Shown here: positions 51,984-60,117 of the stretch, piece after piece
How the letters are laid out: each line of letters begins with the position of its first letter
Numbering within the stretch: position 1 is the first letter of the stretch
Assembly: GCF_016864375.1 (NCBI RefSeq)
Contig: NZ_CP069356.1
Location: 1-64,000 of the forward strand
Direction: 5' to 3'
Source: Microvirga sp. VF16
GTDB taxonomy: Bacteria; Pseudomonadota; Alphaproteobacteria; Rhizobiales; Beijerinckiaceae
Length of the DNA: 64,000 nt
Made by a program: the position numbers and the translations under genes
The notes under the pieces: model-generated
The model's input: the letters and a program-made list of their open reading frames with translations, nothing else
What the model was told of the DNA's origin: nothing
Databases searched by the model: none

Positions 51984-53254
51984 TACTGACGCTGTTCATT
52001 GCATTCGTCATTCTGCTTCTCATCGGAGTTCCCGTTGCTTTCTCGACCGGGATCGCGGCTTTGATCGTCGTTCTCCTGGATCCGGCACTGTCTGCCCGAC
52101 TTTTGGTGACGAAGACATTCGGTGGTATGGACTCATTTCCTTTGATGGCCATTCCGTTCTTCATTCTCGCTGGCGAGATCATGGCGCACAGCGGATTGAC
52201 ACAACGGATCGTCAACTTGGCCATGGCACTCGTGGGTCACATTCGCGGTGGTCTCGCGCATGTGACCGTCATGGCCAATGCCCTGATGTCAGGTGTTTCA
52301 GGATCCGCCTCGGCGGATTGCGCCGCAACCGGGTCGATCCTCATTCCATCGATGATCAAGCAGGGCTACAAGCCGGCATTTGCTGCCCTCATCACGGCTT
52401 TCTCGGCCATGATGGGTCCGATTATTCCGCCGAGCATTTTCATGATCATTTATGGCTCGATGGCGGGTGTATCCATCGGAAAGCTGTTCATCGGCGGTGT
52501 GATCCCCGGGCTCCTGATCGGAGCCTCACTCATGCTGCTGGTGGCTATCCTGGTCAGGAGAAGCTCCTTCGCAGTTCCAACGACCACATTTTCCTTTCAG
52601 AAGATCGTCCGGACCACCGTCAGTGCGGCGTGGGCACTGGTCATGCCCATCGTGATCGTCGGCGGCATTCTCGGCGGCATCATGACCCCGACCGAGGCAG
52701 GCATCGTGGCGGTCGTCTATAGCCTGTTTGTCGGCTTCTTCGTTTATCGGACGCTGACATTAAGGCAACTTCGCGAGTTGACCATGTCCGCGGCGTTGTC
52801 TTCCGCGAACATCATGATGGTAGTGGGTTTCGCTTCCGTGTTTGGAACGATCCTGGCGCTCGGTCGGTTCGAAACCGTAGTCATGAATGTGCTTTTCGGT
52901 ATTACGGATCAGCCTTGGCTTCTCGTTGCGATCCTCATTGTTGCGCTTGCCATCATCGGCAGCCTCATGGACGAGATCTCGACAGCAGTACTCTTCGTAC
53001 CCACCCTCGCAAAGATTGGCGTGGCCTTGCACTACGACCCCGTGCACTTCGGCGTTGTGATGGTCCTTGCCATCATGCTGGGCGCTGTCGTGCCACCCGT
53101 TGCGACTCTTCTGTTCATTGGGTGCACACTCGCGAAGATTCCTCTATCGGCTATCATGAAGCTGGTCTGGGTTTTCCTGATCCCATTGCTGTTCGTAAAC
53201 CTGCTCATCGCCTACGTGCCGGTGCTCGTTACTTTCTTGCCGTCCCTGTTCTAA
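51980..53254 (+). CDS. dctM: TRAP transporter large permease DctM
   Basis: This 424-residue protein has about 12 membrane segments. FGGMDSFPLMAIPFFILAGEIM near residue 45, SGVSGSASADCAATGSILIPSM near 97 and PPSIFMIIYGSMAGVSIGKLFIGG near 155 are DctM signatures, including Na-site and elevator hairpins; GAVVPPVATLLFIGC near the C-terminus is the second repeat. It overlaps dctQ by 4 bases. It imports the ligand brought by the DctP protein. Confidence 0.94.
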   Translation: MILTLFIAFVILLLIGVPVAFSTGIAALIVVLLDPALSARLLVTKTFGGMDSFPLMAIPFFILAGEIMAHSGLTQRIVNLAMALVGHIRGGLAHVTVMANALMSGVSGSASADCAATGSILIPSMIKQGYKPAFAALITAFSAMMGPIIPPSIFMIIYGSMAGVSIGKLFIGGVIPGLLIGASLMLLVAILVRRSSFAVPTTTFSFQKIVRTTVSAAWALVMPIVIVGGILGGIMTPTEAGIVAVVYSLFVGFFVYRTLTLRQLRELTMSAALSSANIMMVVGFASVFGTILALGRFETVVMNVLFGITDQPWLLVAILIVALAIIGSLMDEISTAVLFVPTLAKIGVALHYDPVHFGVVMVLAIMLGAVVPPVATLLFIGCTLAKIPLSAIMKLVWVFLIPLLFVNLLIAYVPVLVTFLPSLF

Positions 53255-53305
53255 CAAAGATCGTTAAAACCCTGCTGTGAACGCAGGTTAATTTGGGAGG
53301 TCGTT

Positions 53306-54298
53306 ATGCCTGGTATTCTAAAGCGTATCGCCACAATCGCGGCTATCAGCACTGCTGCTGTGGTGGCGTTTGCATCGGCCAGTTCTGCACAAACGGTGCT
53401 GAAGCTGGGTGACATTTATGCTCAAAACCATAGCAACAGCTTGGCCGACAAGCGGTTTGCCGAGCTAGTCGAGAAGAAAACCAACGGCTCGGTGAAGATC
53501 GAAGTATATGTTGATGCTACTCTCGGCAACGAACGTGAAATTGCCGAAAGCGTAATGGCCGGAACGATCGACATTGCCCCGAGCGGATTGTCCGGTATCG
53601 GGCGCTTTGTCCCGCAGGCGCAGGTGCTCGAACTTCCTTACCTCTACCGTGATCTGAAGCATATGCAGAGGGTCGCAACGGCGATTGCTCCTGACGTCGA
53701 TAAGATGTTCGAGGCCAAAGGCATCAGGAATATCGGCTATCTGTTCCTTGGGCCGCGCTCACTCGCGAGCCGTAAGGAAGTCCATAACGTGCAGGATATG
53801 CGTGGGCTGCGCCTGCGTGTGCCGGAGTCCCCTCTGTATGTCGGCTTCGCCCGCGCGTTGGGTGCCGTTCCGACACCGGTTCCGCTGCCTGAGGTGTATT
53901 CCAGCCTTGAAACAGGCGTCGCCGATGCCGCGGAAGGTGAGCCTGCCACGCTCGCAACCACGAAATGGTATGAGCCGACGAAGAGTGTCAGCCTGACAAA
54001 GCATATATGGCACTATCGCTTCATCGCGATGAACGGAAAGAAGTTCAACAGTCTTTCCCCGGATCAGCAGAAAGCGATCCTCGAGGCGGCTCAGGAGGCT
54101 ATGGAATACCAAGGTGGCCTCGTCGAGGAGTTCAACAACAAAGCGCTGGATGAAATCAAGAGTGCGGGAGTGAAAATCGTCGAGACGAAGAACCTCGATA
54201 CCTTTGCCAAGACACTTACGGAGTTTAATACGGAATTCGCGAAGAAGCTTGGCCCGGAGGCCGAGGCTCTTCTCCAGAAGGTCCGGGCTGTCCAGTAA
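53306..54298 (+). CDS. dctP: TRAP transporter substrate-binding protein DctP
   Basis: This 330-residue periplasmic protein has a Sec signal (MPGILKRIATIAAISTAAVV, cleavage near SSAQ). The mature start VLKLGDIYAQNHSNSLADKRFAELV and the block GLRLRVPESP, with the conserved carboxylate-clamping Arg, define the DctP family. VYSSLETGVADAAEGEP is the second ligand block. The conserved Arg implies a carboxylated ligand. Placing the binding-protein gene after both permeases is a less usual order. A strong hairpin follows the stop. Confidence 0.92.
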   Translation: MPGILKRIATIAAISTAAVVAFASASSAQTVLKLGDIYAQNHSNSLADKRFAELVEKKTNGSVKIEVYVDATLGNEREIAESVMAGTIDIAPSGLSGIGRFVPQAQVLELPYLYRDLKHMQRVATAIAPDVDKMFEAKGIRNIGYLFLGPRSLASRKEVHNVQDMRGLRLRVPESPLYVGFARALGAVPTPVPLPEVYSSLETGVADAAEGEPATLATTKWYEPTKSVSLTKHIWHYRFIAMNGKKFNSLSPDQQKAILEAAQEAMEYQGGLVEEFNNKALDEIKSAGVKIVETKNLDTFAKTLTEFNTEFAKKLGPEAEALLQKVRAVQ

Positions 54299-54311
54299 GT
54301 CGTCATCACAT

Positions 54312-54343
54312 GAGCGTCTGAGGGCAAAGGCCCTCAGACGCTC
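54312..54343 (+). terminator. Strong hairpin after dctP
   Basis: A perfect 14-bp stem (GAGCGTCTGAGGGC / GCCCTCAGACGCTC) with an AAAG loop begins 13 bp after the dctP stop and ends 15 bp before the next ATG. Without a U-tract, it may be a 3' stabiliser for dctP more than a full terminator. Confidence 0.65.
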
Positions 54344-54358
54344 ACGGAAACCTCTCAC

Positions 54359-55153
54359 ATGGCCATTACCGGAAAGACAGCGCTCTTCGGACTGATCGGA
54401 CACCCGATTGAACATGTTGGATCGCCCGCCTTAATCAACGCCTACATGGCCGAAAGAGGACGTGATGGCGTACTGATCCCGATCCATGTCACGCCTTCCG
54501 ATCTCGAAAAGGTAGTCGACGGTCTTCGCTGTCTGCAGAACCTTCGCGGATTTCTCGTCACGATCCCACACAAGCAGACGATTGTTCCCCTTCTGGATCG
54601 TTTGACTGAAGCTGCCGGGCTTTCCGGTGCGGTCAATGTCGTTCGTCGAGACGTTGATGGCAATCTTATAGGGGATCAGCTCGATGGAGAGGGTTTTGCC
54701 ACCGCTCTCCGGGAAAGTGGGGTAAGTCTTTCAGGAGCCCGCATCTACATGGCGGGCGCGGGAGGTGTTGCGGCGGGAATCGGCTTTGCCCTTGCCCGTC
54801 AGGGAGCAAGTGCAGTCACAATCTTCAACCGAACTCATTCGCGGGCGGATGAACTGATGCAGCGCCTCAGAGGCGCTTTCCCTCAGTGCGATGTCCGCAT
54901 AGGCGACAGCAATCCAAGCGGACATGATATCGTCGTCAATGCCACCAGCCTTGGGCTGAAGGCCAATGATCCCTATCCTATGAATGTCAATGGCCTGAAC
55001 GCTGCGATGACAGTTGCGGATGTGATCATCAATCCTCGGGATACGGCATTTCTCAGAGCTGCGGCGGTTCGCGGTTGCCGGATTCAGTATGGCTTTCGCA
55101 TGGTCGAAGAACAGCTTCCGCTCATGATGCAAGCCATGGATCCGGTTTCGTGA
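54359..55153 (+). CDS. Shikimate dehydrogenase-like protein (divergent active site)
   Basis: This 264-residue AroE-family protein has GLIGHPIEHVGSPALINAYM near residue 12, TIPHKQTIVPLLD near 75, DQLDGEGFATAL near 105 and the cofactor loop MAGAGGVAAGIG near 135. In biosynthetic AroE the first motif reads H-S-x-S-P and both Ser hold the shikimate carboxylate; here the first is Val. Lys of P-H-K and Asp of L-D-G-E-G are kept, so it should be catalytic, but the T-N-T-D motif is Q-L-D. It lies at the end of a TRAP operon, not in an aromatic biosynthesis locus. I infer a catabolic dehydrogenase for a quinate/shikimate-like cyclic polyol acid. Confidence 0.82.
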   Translation: MAITGKTALFGLIGHPIEHVGSPALINAYMAERGRDGVLIPIHVTPSDLEKVVDGLRCLQNLRGFLVTIPHKQTIVPLLDRLTEAAGLSGAVNVVRRDVDGNLIGDQLDGEGFATALRESGVSLSGARIYMAGAGGVAAGIGFALARQGASAVTIFNRTHSRADELMQRLRGAFPQCDVRIGDSNPSGHDIVVNATSLGLKANDPYPMNVNGLNAAMTVADVIINPRDTAFLRAAAVRGCRIQYGFRMVEEQLPLMMQAMDPVS

Positions 55154-55326
55154 CCATCAAGCATTTTTTGGAACGCCTCTCCCAGGCGCTGGCCTTGACG
55201 GCAGAGGTCGAAGGCTTCCCCTATTGTTCACCATGGCGCCGGTCTCAGGCGCAGTCTAATCTTTTCACAGATACGCCTGTGGTCCGTGGATCACATCCGG
55301 AATCTCAAGTCTCAAGGAGCCTCCCC

Positions 55327-56814
55327 ATGACCGTTCATGCCAAGCCTGTTGACCGCCGTGTCCTGGAGCTGAAGGATCCGTCGCTTCTGGTGGGGCAGGC
55401 CAATGTGGCAGGCGCGTGGATCGATGCGCCGGACGGCAAGACCATCCCGGTCACCGATCCGTATGACGGCGCGCTGATCCTGAGCGTGCCCGATCTCGGC
55501 CCCGATGCTGCAAGACGCGCCATCGACACCGCGCACACGGTGCAGAAGGAGTGGGCGAAGCGCACCGCCAAGGAGCGCAGCACCATCCTGAGGAAATGGT
55601 ACGACCTGATCATTGCCAATGCCGACGATCTCGCCCTGATCCTCACCACCGAGCAGGGCAAGCCGCTCGCGGAGGCCAAGGCCGAGGTGATCTCGAACGC
55701 GGCTTACATCGAGTGGTTCGCGGAAGAGGCCAAGCGCATCGACGGCGATGTCATTCCCGGCGCCACGCCGTCCCAGCGCATCGTGGTGCTGAAGCAGCCG
55801 GTCGGGGTGTGCGCGGCGATCACGCCGTGGAACTTCCCCAATGGCATGATCACCCGCAAGGTCGGCCCGGCTTTGGCTGCCGGCTGCACCATGGTGTTGA
55901 AGCCGGCCGCGCAGACGCCGCTCTCGGCCCTGGCGCTCGCCGTGCTGGCCGAGCGGGCCGGGGTGCCGAAGGGCGCATTCTCGGTGATCACCGGCGAGGC
56001 CAGGCCGATCGGCGAGGAGTTCTGCCACAACCCGAAGGTGGCCAAGATCACGTTCACCGGCTCGACCGGGGTCGGGCGCTGGCTGATGCGGGAGGCGGCC
56101 GACGGCATCAAGCGGCTGTCGCTCGAGCTCGGCGGCAACGCGCCGTTCATCGTGTTCGACGATGCCGATCTCGACGCGGCGGTCGAGGGCGCGATGGCGT
56201 CGAAGTTCCGCAATGCCGGCCAGACCTGCGTCTGCGCCAACCGGATCTATGTCCAGGCGGGCGTGGCCGAGGCCTTCGCCGACAAGCTCGCCGCCAAGGC
56301 CAAGGCGCTCAAGCTCGGCCGCGGCACCGAGGCCGGCGTGGCCATGGGGCCGCTGATCGACGAGCGCGCCGTGGCCAAGATGGAGGAGCATGTCGCCGAC
56401 GTGCTGGCCAAGGGCGGCACGCTGGTGGTGGGCGGCAAGCGCTCGGACCTCGGCAGCACGTTTTTCGAGCCGACGGTGATGACCGGGGTGACGCAGGCGA
56501 TGACGGTGACCAAGGAGGAAACGTTCGCGCCGCTGGCGCCGATCATCTCGTTCACCGACGAGGCCGAGGTGATCGCGATGGCGAACGACTCGGAGTTCGG
56601 GCTGGCGTCATATTTCTACGCCAAGGACATGGCCCGCGTCTGGCGCGTCGCGGAGGCGCTGGAGAGCGGCATGGTCGGGGTGAACACGCCGGCTTTGGCC
56701 AACGAGATGGCGCCGTTTGGCGGCGTCAAGCAGTCGGGGCTCGGCCGCGAGGGCTCGAAATACGGCATCGAGGGCTTCCTTGAGATCAAATACATCAATC
56801 TCGCCGGACTGTGA
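55327..56814 (+). CDS. gabD: Succinate-semialdehyde dehydrogenase-type aldehyde dehydrogenase
   Basis: This 495-residue aldehyde dehydrogenase resembles NADP-dependent GabD. ITPWNFPNGMITRKVGPALAAG, the glycine motif FTGSTGVG, the general-base Glu in LSLELGGNAPF and the nucleophile in FRNAGQTCVCANR are all present, as is PFGGVKQSGLGREGS. GFLEIKYINL ends the protein as in GabD. The ATG at 55327 follows AAGGAGCC. Its codon use is visibly more G/C-rich than the TRAP operon before it, as if it belonged to a different part of the genome's history. A hairpin follows the stop. Confidence 0.92.
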   Translation: MTVHAKPVDRRVLELKDPSLLVGQANVAGAWIDAPDGKTIPVTDPYDGALILSVPDLGPDAARRAIDTAHTVQKEWAKRTAKERSTILRKWYDLIIANADDLALILTTEQGKPLAEAKAEVISNAAYIEWFAEEAKRIDGDVIPGATPSQRIVVLKQPVGVCAAITPWNFPNGMITRKVGPALAAGCTMVLKPAAQTPLSALALAVLAERAGVPKGAFSVITGEARPIGEEFCHNPKVAKITFTGSTGVGRWLMREAADGIKRLSLELGGNAPFIVFDDADLDAAVEGAMASKFRNAGQTCVCANRIYVQAGVAEAFADKLAAKAKALKLGRGTEAGVAMGPLIDERAVAKMEEHVADVLAKGGTLVVGGKRSDLGSTFFEPTVMTGVTQAMTVTKEETFAPLAPIISFTDEAEVIAMANDSEFGLASYFYAKDMARVWRVAEALESGMVGVNTPALANEMAPFGGVKQSGLGREGSKYGIEGFLEIKYINLAGL

Positions 56815-56821
56815 GCGCCAA

Positions 56822-56851
56822 GCAAGAACGACCTGGTCAGGTCGTTCTTGC
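56822..56851 (+). terminator. Terminator hairpin after gabD
   Basis: A perfect 13-bp stem (GCAAGAACGACCT / AGGTCGTTCTTGC) with a GGTC loop begins 7 bp after the stop codon. No long U-tract follows. Confidence 0.7.
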
Positions 56852-57021
56852 ACTAACAGAGCAGGTATTCTCAACCGGGGAGTTCTCCAGGCCCGAGTAT
56901 GCTCCGCGTGTCTCGATCTCTCGCCGCACTTTCTGCCTTAGCCCGGAGCGTAGGATTTGGACTCGGAAATCATCGCGGCTGGAGAGGTACCAAAGGATTA
57001 TCATGGGAGAATTGAAGGATT

Positions 57022-57097
57022 GCGGGCGAGGGGTGGGAACCAGGGATTCAGCTTCCCAAGCTGAATGTCGTGGGTTCGATTCCCATCGCCCGCTCCA
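57022..57097 (+). tRNA. tRNA-Gly (CCC)-like gene with an abnormal D arm
   Basis: The acceptor arms GCGGGCG (57022-57028) and CGCCCGC (57087-57093) pair perfectly, followed by T and an encoded CCA. The anticodon loop TTCCCAA puts CCC at positions 34-36 in standard numbering, on a TCAGC/GCTGA stem. The T arm GTGGG-TTCGATT-CCCAT is normal. The D arm, however, lacks a standard stem, A14 and G18-G19. The total of 76 bases is canonical. It may be a decayed or recombined copy, or the 3' duplicate left by an integrated element. The antisense reading (ESNPRHSAWEA) explains a spurious minus-strand frame. Confidence 0.6.
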
Positions 57098-57386
57098 AAT
57101 ATTCTTTAAATTTTGCAGCGACTTACAAGAATTGCGTCCCAAGGCGCAATCCTTGAAGGATTGAAGTGATACAACGCTGATACAACAATCCTTCGCAGCG
57201 GATCCCGAATCGATGCGACCATCTGTCCTCGTCCGGTGCTAACTCGATCAAGGAAAGATAAGGTGCTCAAACCCGCTCGGTTCCAAGTTTGATGCTTGCC
57301 GGGCTAGGGAACATGAGGGTTCTTGCATATAGGAGGACGATTGTTGCGAAGGGGCGCTGAGCGCCTTCATCTTTGTCTGCCGTAGC

Positions 57387-57874
57387 TCATTCCGTTCGAT
57401 CACACGCGACCGTTACCTTCTCATCAAAGCCGGTAGCATTCCCCTCAAGGGATTGGCGTAGGCGTGCTTTCGTTTCATCATCACAGAACGCCGCATCAAT
57501 CGCATTTAGTGTAATCTGTTTGCAGTCGCCCTCGCTCAAACGAAAGGCGTTTCCTGCAATCAGATACTCATTCTTAGGAGACGTTGCGAAGTATGCAGGA
57601 TCATCCGTAGCGAGGGTGACCAGGCAGCCTGCCTTCCGCAACTGCTCAAATGGGTGCTCTTGGGCAGACGGATAGAGACCCAGTGCGACATTGCTTGATA
57701 TGCAGACTTCAAGACCGATACCTGAACTTTGTATCATTTCAATGACGCGTGGGTTCTCAACGGAGCGGACACCATGGCCAACCCGATTTAGGTGCAATCT
57801 TCTGACGCTCTCCTCTATGCTCTCCGCGCCTCGAAACTCTCCCGCGTGCGCTGTCAGCTTTAGGCCAGCATCCT
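57387..57874 (-). pseudogene. Adenosine deaminase, 5'-truncated remnant
   Basis: About 160 C-terminal residues of an adenosine deaminase remain out of the usual 330-350. The metal and catalytic motifs LTAHAGE, RVGHGVR, SSNVALG and LATDDPAYFATS are present, so the parent was functional, but the N-terminal half with the H-x-H zinc motif is missing. The break coincides with the left terminal repeat of the IS6-type element at 57875. The first five or so in-frame residues (MQRNQ) come from the insertion sequence. The frame has no stops, so the truncation is probably recent. Confidence 0.85.
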
Positions 57875-58714
57875 GGTTCCGTTGCAAACCCTGGCATAGG
57901 TCATACGCGAGCCGGACTGGGCCTCAGGTCAGGCAGCAACGCTGAACAGTGTAGCAATGAAGTCACTCTGAGCCCTCATGTCGTTTGCTGGTGCATTCAC
58001 AACCTGTCCCTTGCGGATCATCGCCATGACCTCATAGCCCGCAATCGTTCGTGAGGCCGTCATGAAGCTCTGGAAGCCAAGGCCGGGCCTAACCAGTCGC
58101 TTGATCCGACGGTGATCCTGCTCGACGATGTTATTCAGAAATTTCACCTGCCGGAGTTTGGCGAACCGCCAGAGCGTCCCCTCCCGCTTCATAGCTTTCG
58201 TCGCAATTGGATAGGCTGCATTCTTGTCGACCGTGATGGTTCGCGGATTGACCGTATGCGGCTGCCTCAGCGCTTTCCGGAAGAAGCGTCTTGCCGCCGC
58301 AGCATCCCGCTTGGGCGAGAGCAGAAAGTCGATGGTTTGGCCGCCAGCATCAACGGCGCGGTAGAGATACACCCATTTTCCCTTCACCCGGATATATGTT
58401 TCATCCACCCTCCAGGAACCGTTCGTCATGCGCAGATGCGAACGCACGCGCTTGTCCAGTTCGGGAGCGTAAGCCTGAATCCAGCGAAAGAGAGTTGTAT
58501 GGTCCACTTGCACACCCCGGTCGGAGAACATGCATGCAAGATCACGGTAGCTGATCGGGAACCGCAGGTACCAGCGGACGGCCCACAAGATGATCTCTGC
58601 CGTGAACTGCCGTCCCTTGAACAGGTTCTTGTTATTCTGCTCCACCACCAGCCCCCTCGCACTGCCCGCCCGTCATAGCCCTGGCAAGGAGATCTTCAAA
58701 GCTGCAACAGAACC
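57875..58714 (-). mobile_element. IS6 family insertion sequence, about 840 bp
   Basis: The left end GGTTCCGTTGCA (57875-57886) and the reverse complement of the right end (58703-58714, GGTTCTGTTGCA) match at 11 of 12 positions. This is the terminal repeat form of the IS6/IS26 family. Distances to the transposase gene (54 and 66 bp) and total length are typical. The flanking 8-mers AGCATCCT and GAACAACT differ, so no target duplication is left, which points to recombination or deletion next to the element. Confidence 0.8.
57929..58648 (-). CDS. IS6 family transposase
   Basis: This 239-residue DDE transposase begins FKGRQFTAEIILWAVRWYLRFPISYRDL, the IS6 hallmark, with a helix-turn-helix (YRDLACMFSDRGVQVDHTTLFRWIQAY). 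The catalytic D-D-E triad is visible as WRVDETYIRVKGKW, TVDKNAAYP and FLNNIVEQDHRRIKRLV. The length is full, so the element is probably active or recently so. Its insertion truncated the adenosine deaminase gene on its left. Confidence 0.92.
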   Translation of the reverse strand: MVEQNNKNLFKGRQFTAEIILWAVRWYLRFPISYRDLACMFSDRGVQVDHTTLFRWIQAYAPELDKRVRSHLRMTNGSWRVDETYIRVKGKWVYLYRAVDAGGQTIDFLLSPKRDAAAARRFFRKALRQPHTVNPRTITVDKNAAYPIATKAMKREGTLWRFAKLRQVKFLNNIVEQDHRRIKRLVRPGLGFQSFMTASRTIAGYEVMAMIRKGQVVNAPANDMRAQSDFIATLFSVAA

Positions 58715-58781
58715 GAACAACTTGGGTAGCGTCCAACTGCACGCGGCAAGCCAAGCTACCTTGCTGCACGCATCAAAAGGC

Positions 58782-59300
58782 TCACTTCATCTTGCGTTGA
58801 ATATCCTCCAACAAGGCAATGTGTTCGGTGATCATGCCACGTGCCAACTTCGCGACGTTCACATGTTCGCGGTTCTGAGGATTGCTTTGCAGATATTGCG
58901 TCTGCACCTGCAACAGACCTTTGTGCCCTTCTACCTGTCCCTGCAGATACTGGCGATCGAAGGCCTCACCGGATTGCGTGTTCTGAAGCTTCTGGATCAT
59001 CTCCCTGCTTTGAGCATCCATCTGCATGGCTGGAGCGGTGGTTCCTGATCCAGCACTTGGTTGAGCAGCCGATCCCGTTGCCGAGGTCGCGGCAGGCTCC
59101 ATCATGGAGTGAAGAACCTCGGCAAGAGTGGTCTGCTCCTGCACCTCGAAGGTAGCAAATCTCTTCAGATCGGCATCCTGCGCCTTCTGCTGCGCGATCC
59201 GGCTGGTTTCAAGAGCGACCATGCCCAGTTGCATCGTCTGCTGCATGTGCTGCATGTCAGCCTGACTCATCTGCTGCCCGCCCGTGCGGCCCGCCCCGGA
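58782..59300 (-). pseudogene. DUF4142 family protein, 5'-truncated
   Basis: The frame codes for about 163-172 residues of a predicted periplasmic, ferritin-like helical DUF4142 protein (QQMSQADMQHMQQTMQLGM, then SRIAQQKAQDADLKRFATFEVQEQ). Members normally carry an N-terminal signal peptide; here the coding sequence runs into the terminal repeat of the IS6-like element at 59301 and meets a stop codon there. The signal peptide and promoter are therefore lost. The Met-rich N-terminal part (M-Q-H-M-Q-Q-T-M-Q) is genuine. An internal ATG at 59270 would give a cytosolic, probably non-functional product. Confidence 0.65.
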
Positions 59301-60117
59301 GGCGGCATCGTCAACTTAACGACTTGCGACAGGTCCACCCCTTCAGGAGCATCAGATCAGGCACTCGCGGCGCTGGTCACCTCGCTCCAGACTCGGAAGG
59401 CCTGAGCTCGGGACATGCGGTGATCAGCGGCAGTGGTGTTAGCAGGACGGCGGAAGAGGTTTGCAACTTGGTCGTGAACAGAGAGGAAGCGTTGCGCCTG
59501 ACCGGCTGACTTGAAGCGCTTCATGATGCGCTCGCGTCGTCGGGTCGGTTGATGACTGTTCTCCGCGCGGTTATTCAATCCGCGGTGCTGCCGATGTTCC
59601 ACGCTGGGCATGATCTCTCGCTTGGCCGCGCTGTAACTGGCGAGTTTGTCGGTGACCATCACGCGAGGCGCCATGCCTTGCTTCTTGAGCAGCTTGCGTA
59701 GCAGGCGCTTGGCCGCTTTGGCATTGCGACGGCTCTGAACCAGAATATCGAGCACGACCCCATGCTGGTCCACAGCCCGCCAGAGCCAATGCTTCTTACC
59801 TGCAATGCTGATCACGACCTCGTCTAAATGCCATTTGTCTCCGGGTGCCGGGAGACGGCGGCGGATCTGGTTGGCGAAACTCTGGCCGAACTTCGTCGCC
59901 CACTGCCGCACCGTCTCATGACTGACCAGGATGCCACGCGCGGCGAGCATCTCCTCGACCATCCGAAGGCTGAGTGGAAAACGAAAGTACAGCCAGACGG
60001 CGTAGCTGATGACCTCAGCCGGGAAGCGGTGGCGGGCATAGCGAGGATGGCGAGACGGTTTCATCCTTCACCTATGCCTCGATCCAGTCACTCTTTGGTT
60101 AAGTTGACGGTGCCGCC
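59301..60117 (-). mobile_element. IS6-like insertion sequence, about 817 bp
   Basis: The terminal inverted repeats GGCGGCATCGTCAACTTAAC (59301-59320) and its partner at 60098-60117 match at 19 of 20 positions. They enclose a single transposase gene. The element separates a truncated DUF4142 gene from a truncated IS1182-type transposase gene, so it inserted at or recombined at their junction. The flanking 8-mers GCCCCGGA and GCCAGTCG do not match. Confidence 0.8.
59357..60064 (-). CDS. IS6-like family transposase
   Basis: This 235-residue DDE transposase is related to, but distinct from, the one at 57929. FPAEVISYAVWLYFRFPLSLRMVEEMLAARGILVSHETVRQWA is the N-terminal helix-turn-helix. The catalytic residues lie in WHLDEVVISIAGKKHWL, MVTDKLASY and NNRAENSHQPTRRRERIM. 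Length is normal. Terminal repeats differ fully from those of the first element, so the two transpose independently. Confidence 0.9.
   Translation of the reverse strand: MKPSRHPRYARHRFPAEVISYAVWLYFRFPLSLRMVEEMLAARGILVSHETVRQWATKFGQSFANQIRRRLPAPGDKWHLDEVVISIAGKKHWLWRAVDQHGVVLDILVQSRRNAKAAKRLLRKLLKKQGMAPRVMVTDKLASYSAAKREIMPSVEHRQHRGLNNRAENSHQPTRRRERIMKRFKSAGQAQRFLSVHDQVANLFRRPANTTAADHRMSRAQAFRVWSEVTSAASA

Noticed and set aside
55551..56783. Long plus-strand frame inside gabD (Arg/Gly-rich), with a minus-strand counterpart at 55312-56391
   Set aside because: Both are frame shadows created by the G/C-rich codon use of gabD; no ribosome site or family motif.
56837..57142. Minus-strand frame containing ESNPRHSAWEA
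   Set aside because: This is the well-known antisense translation of a tRNA-Gly gene, not a protein.
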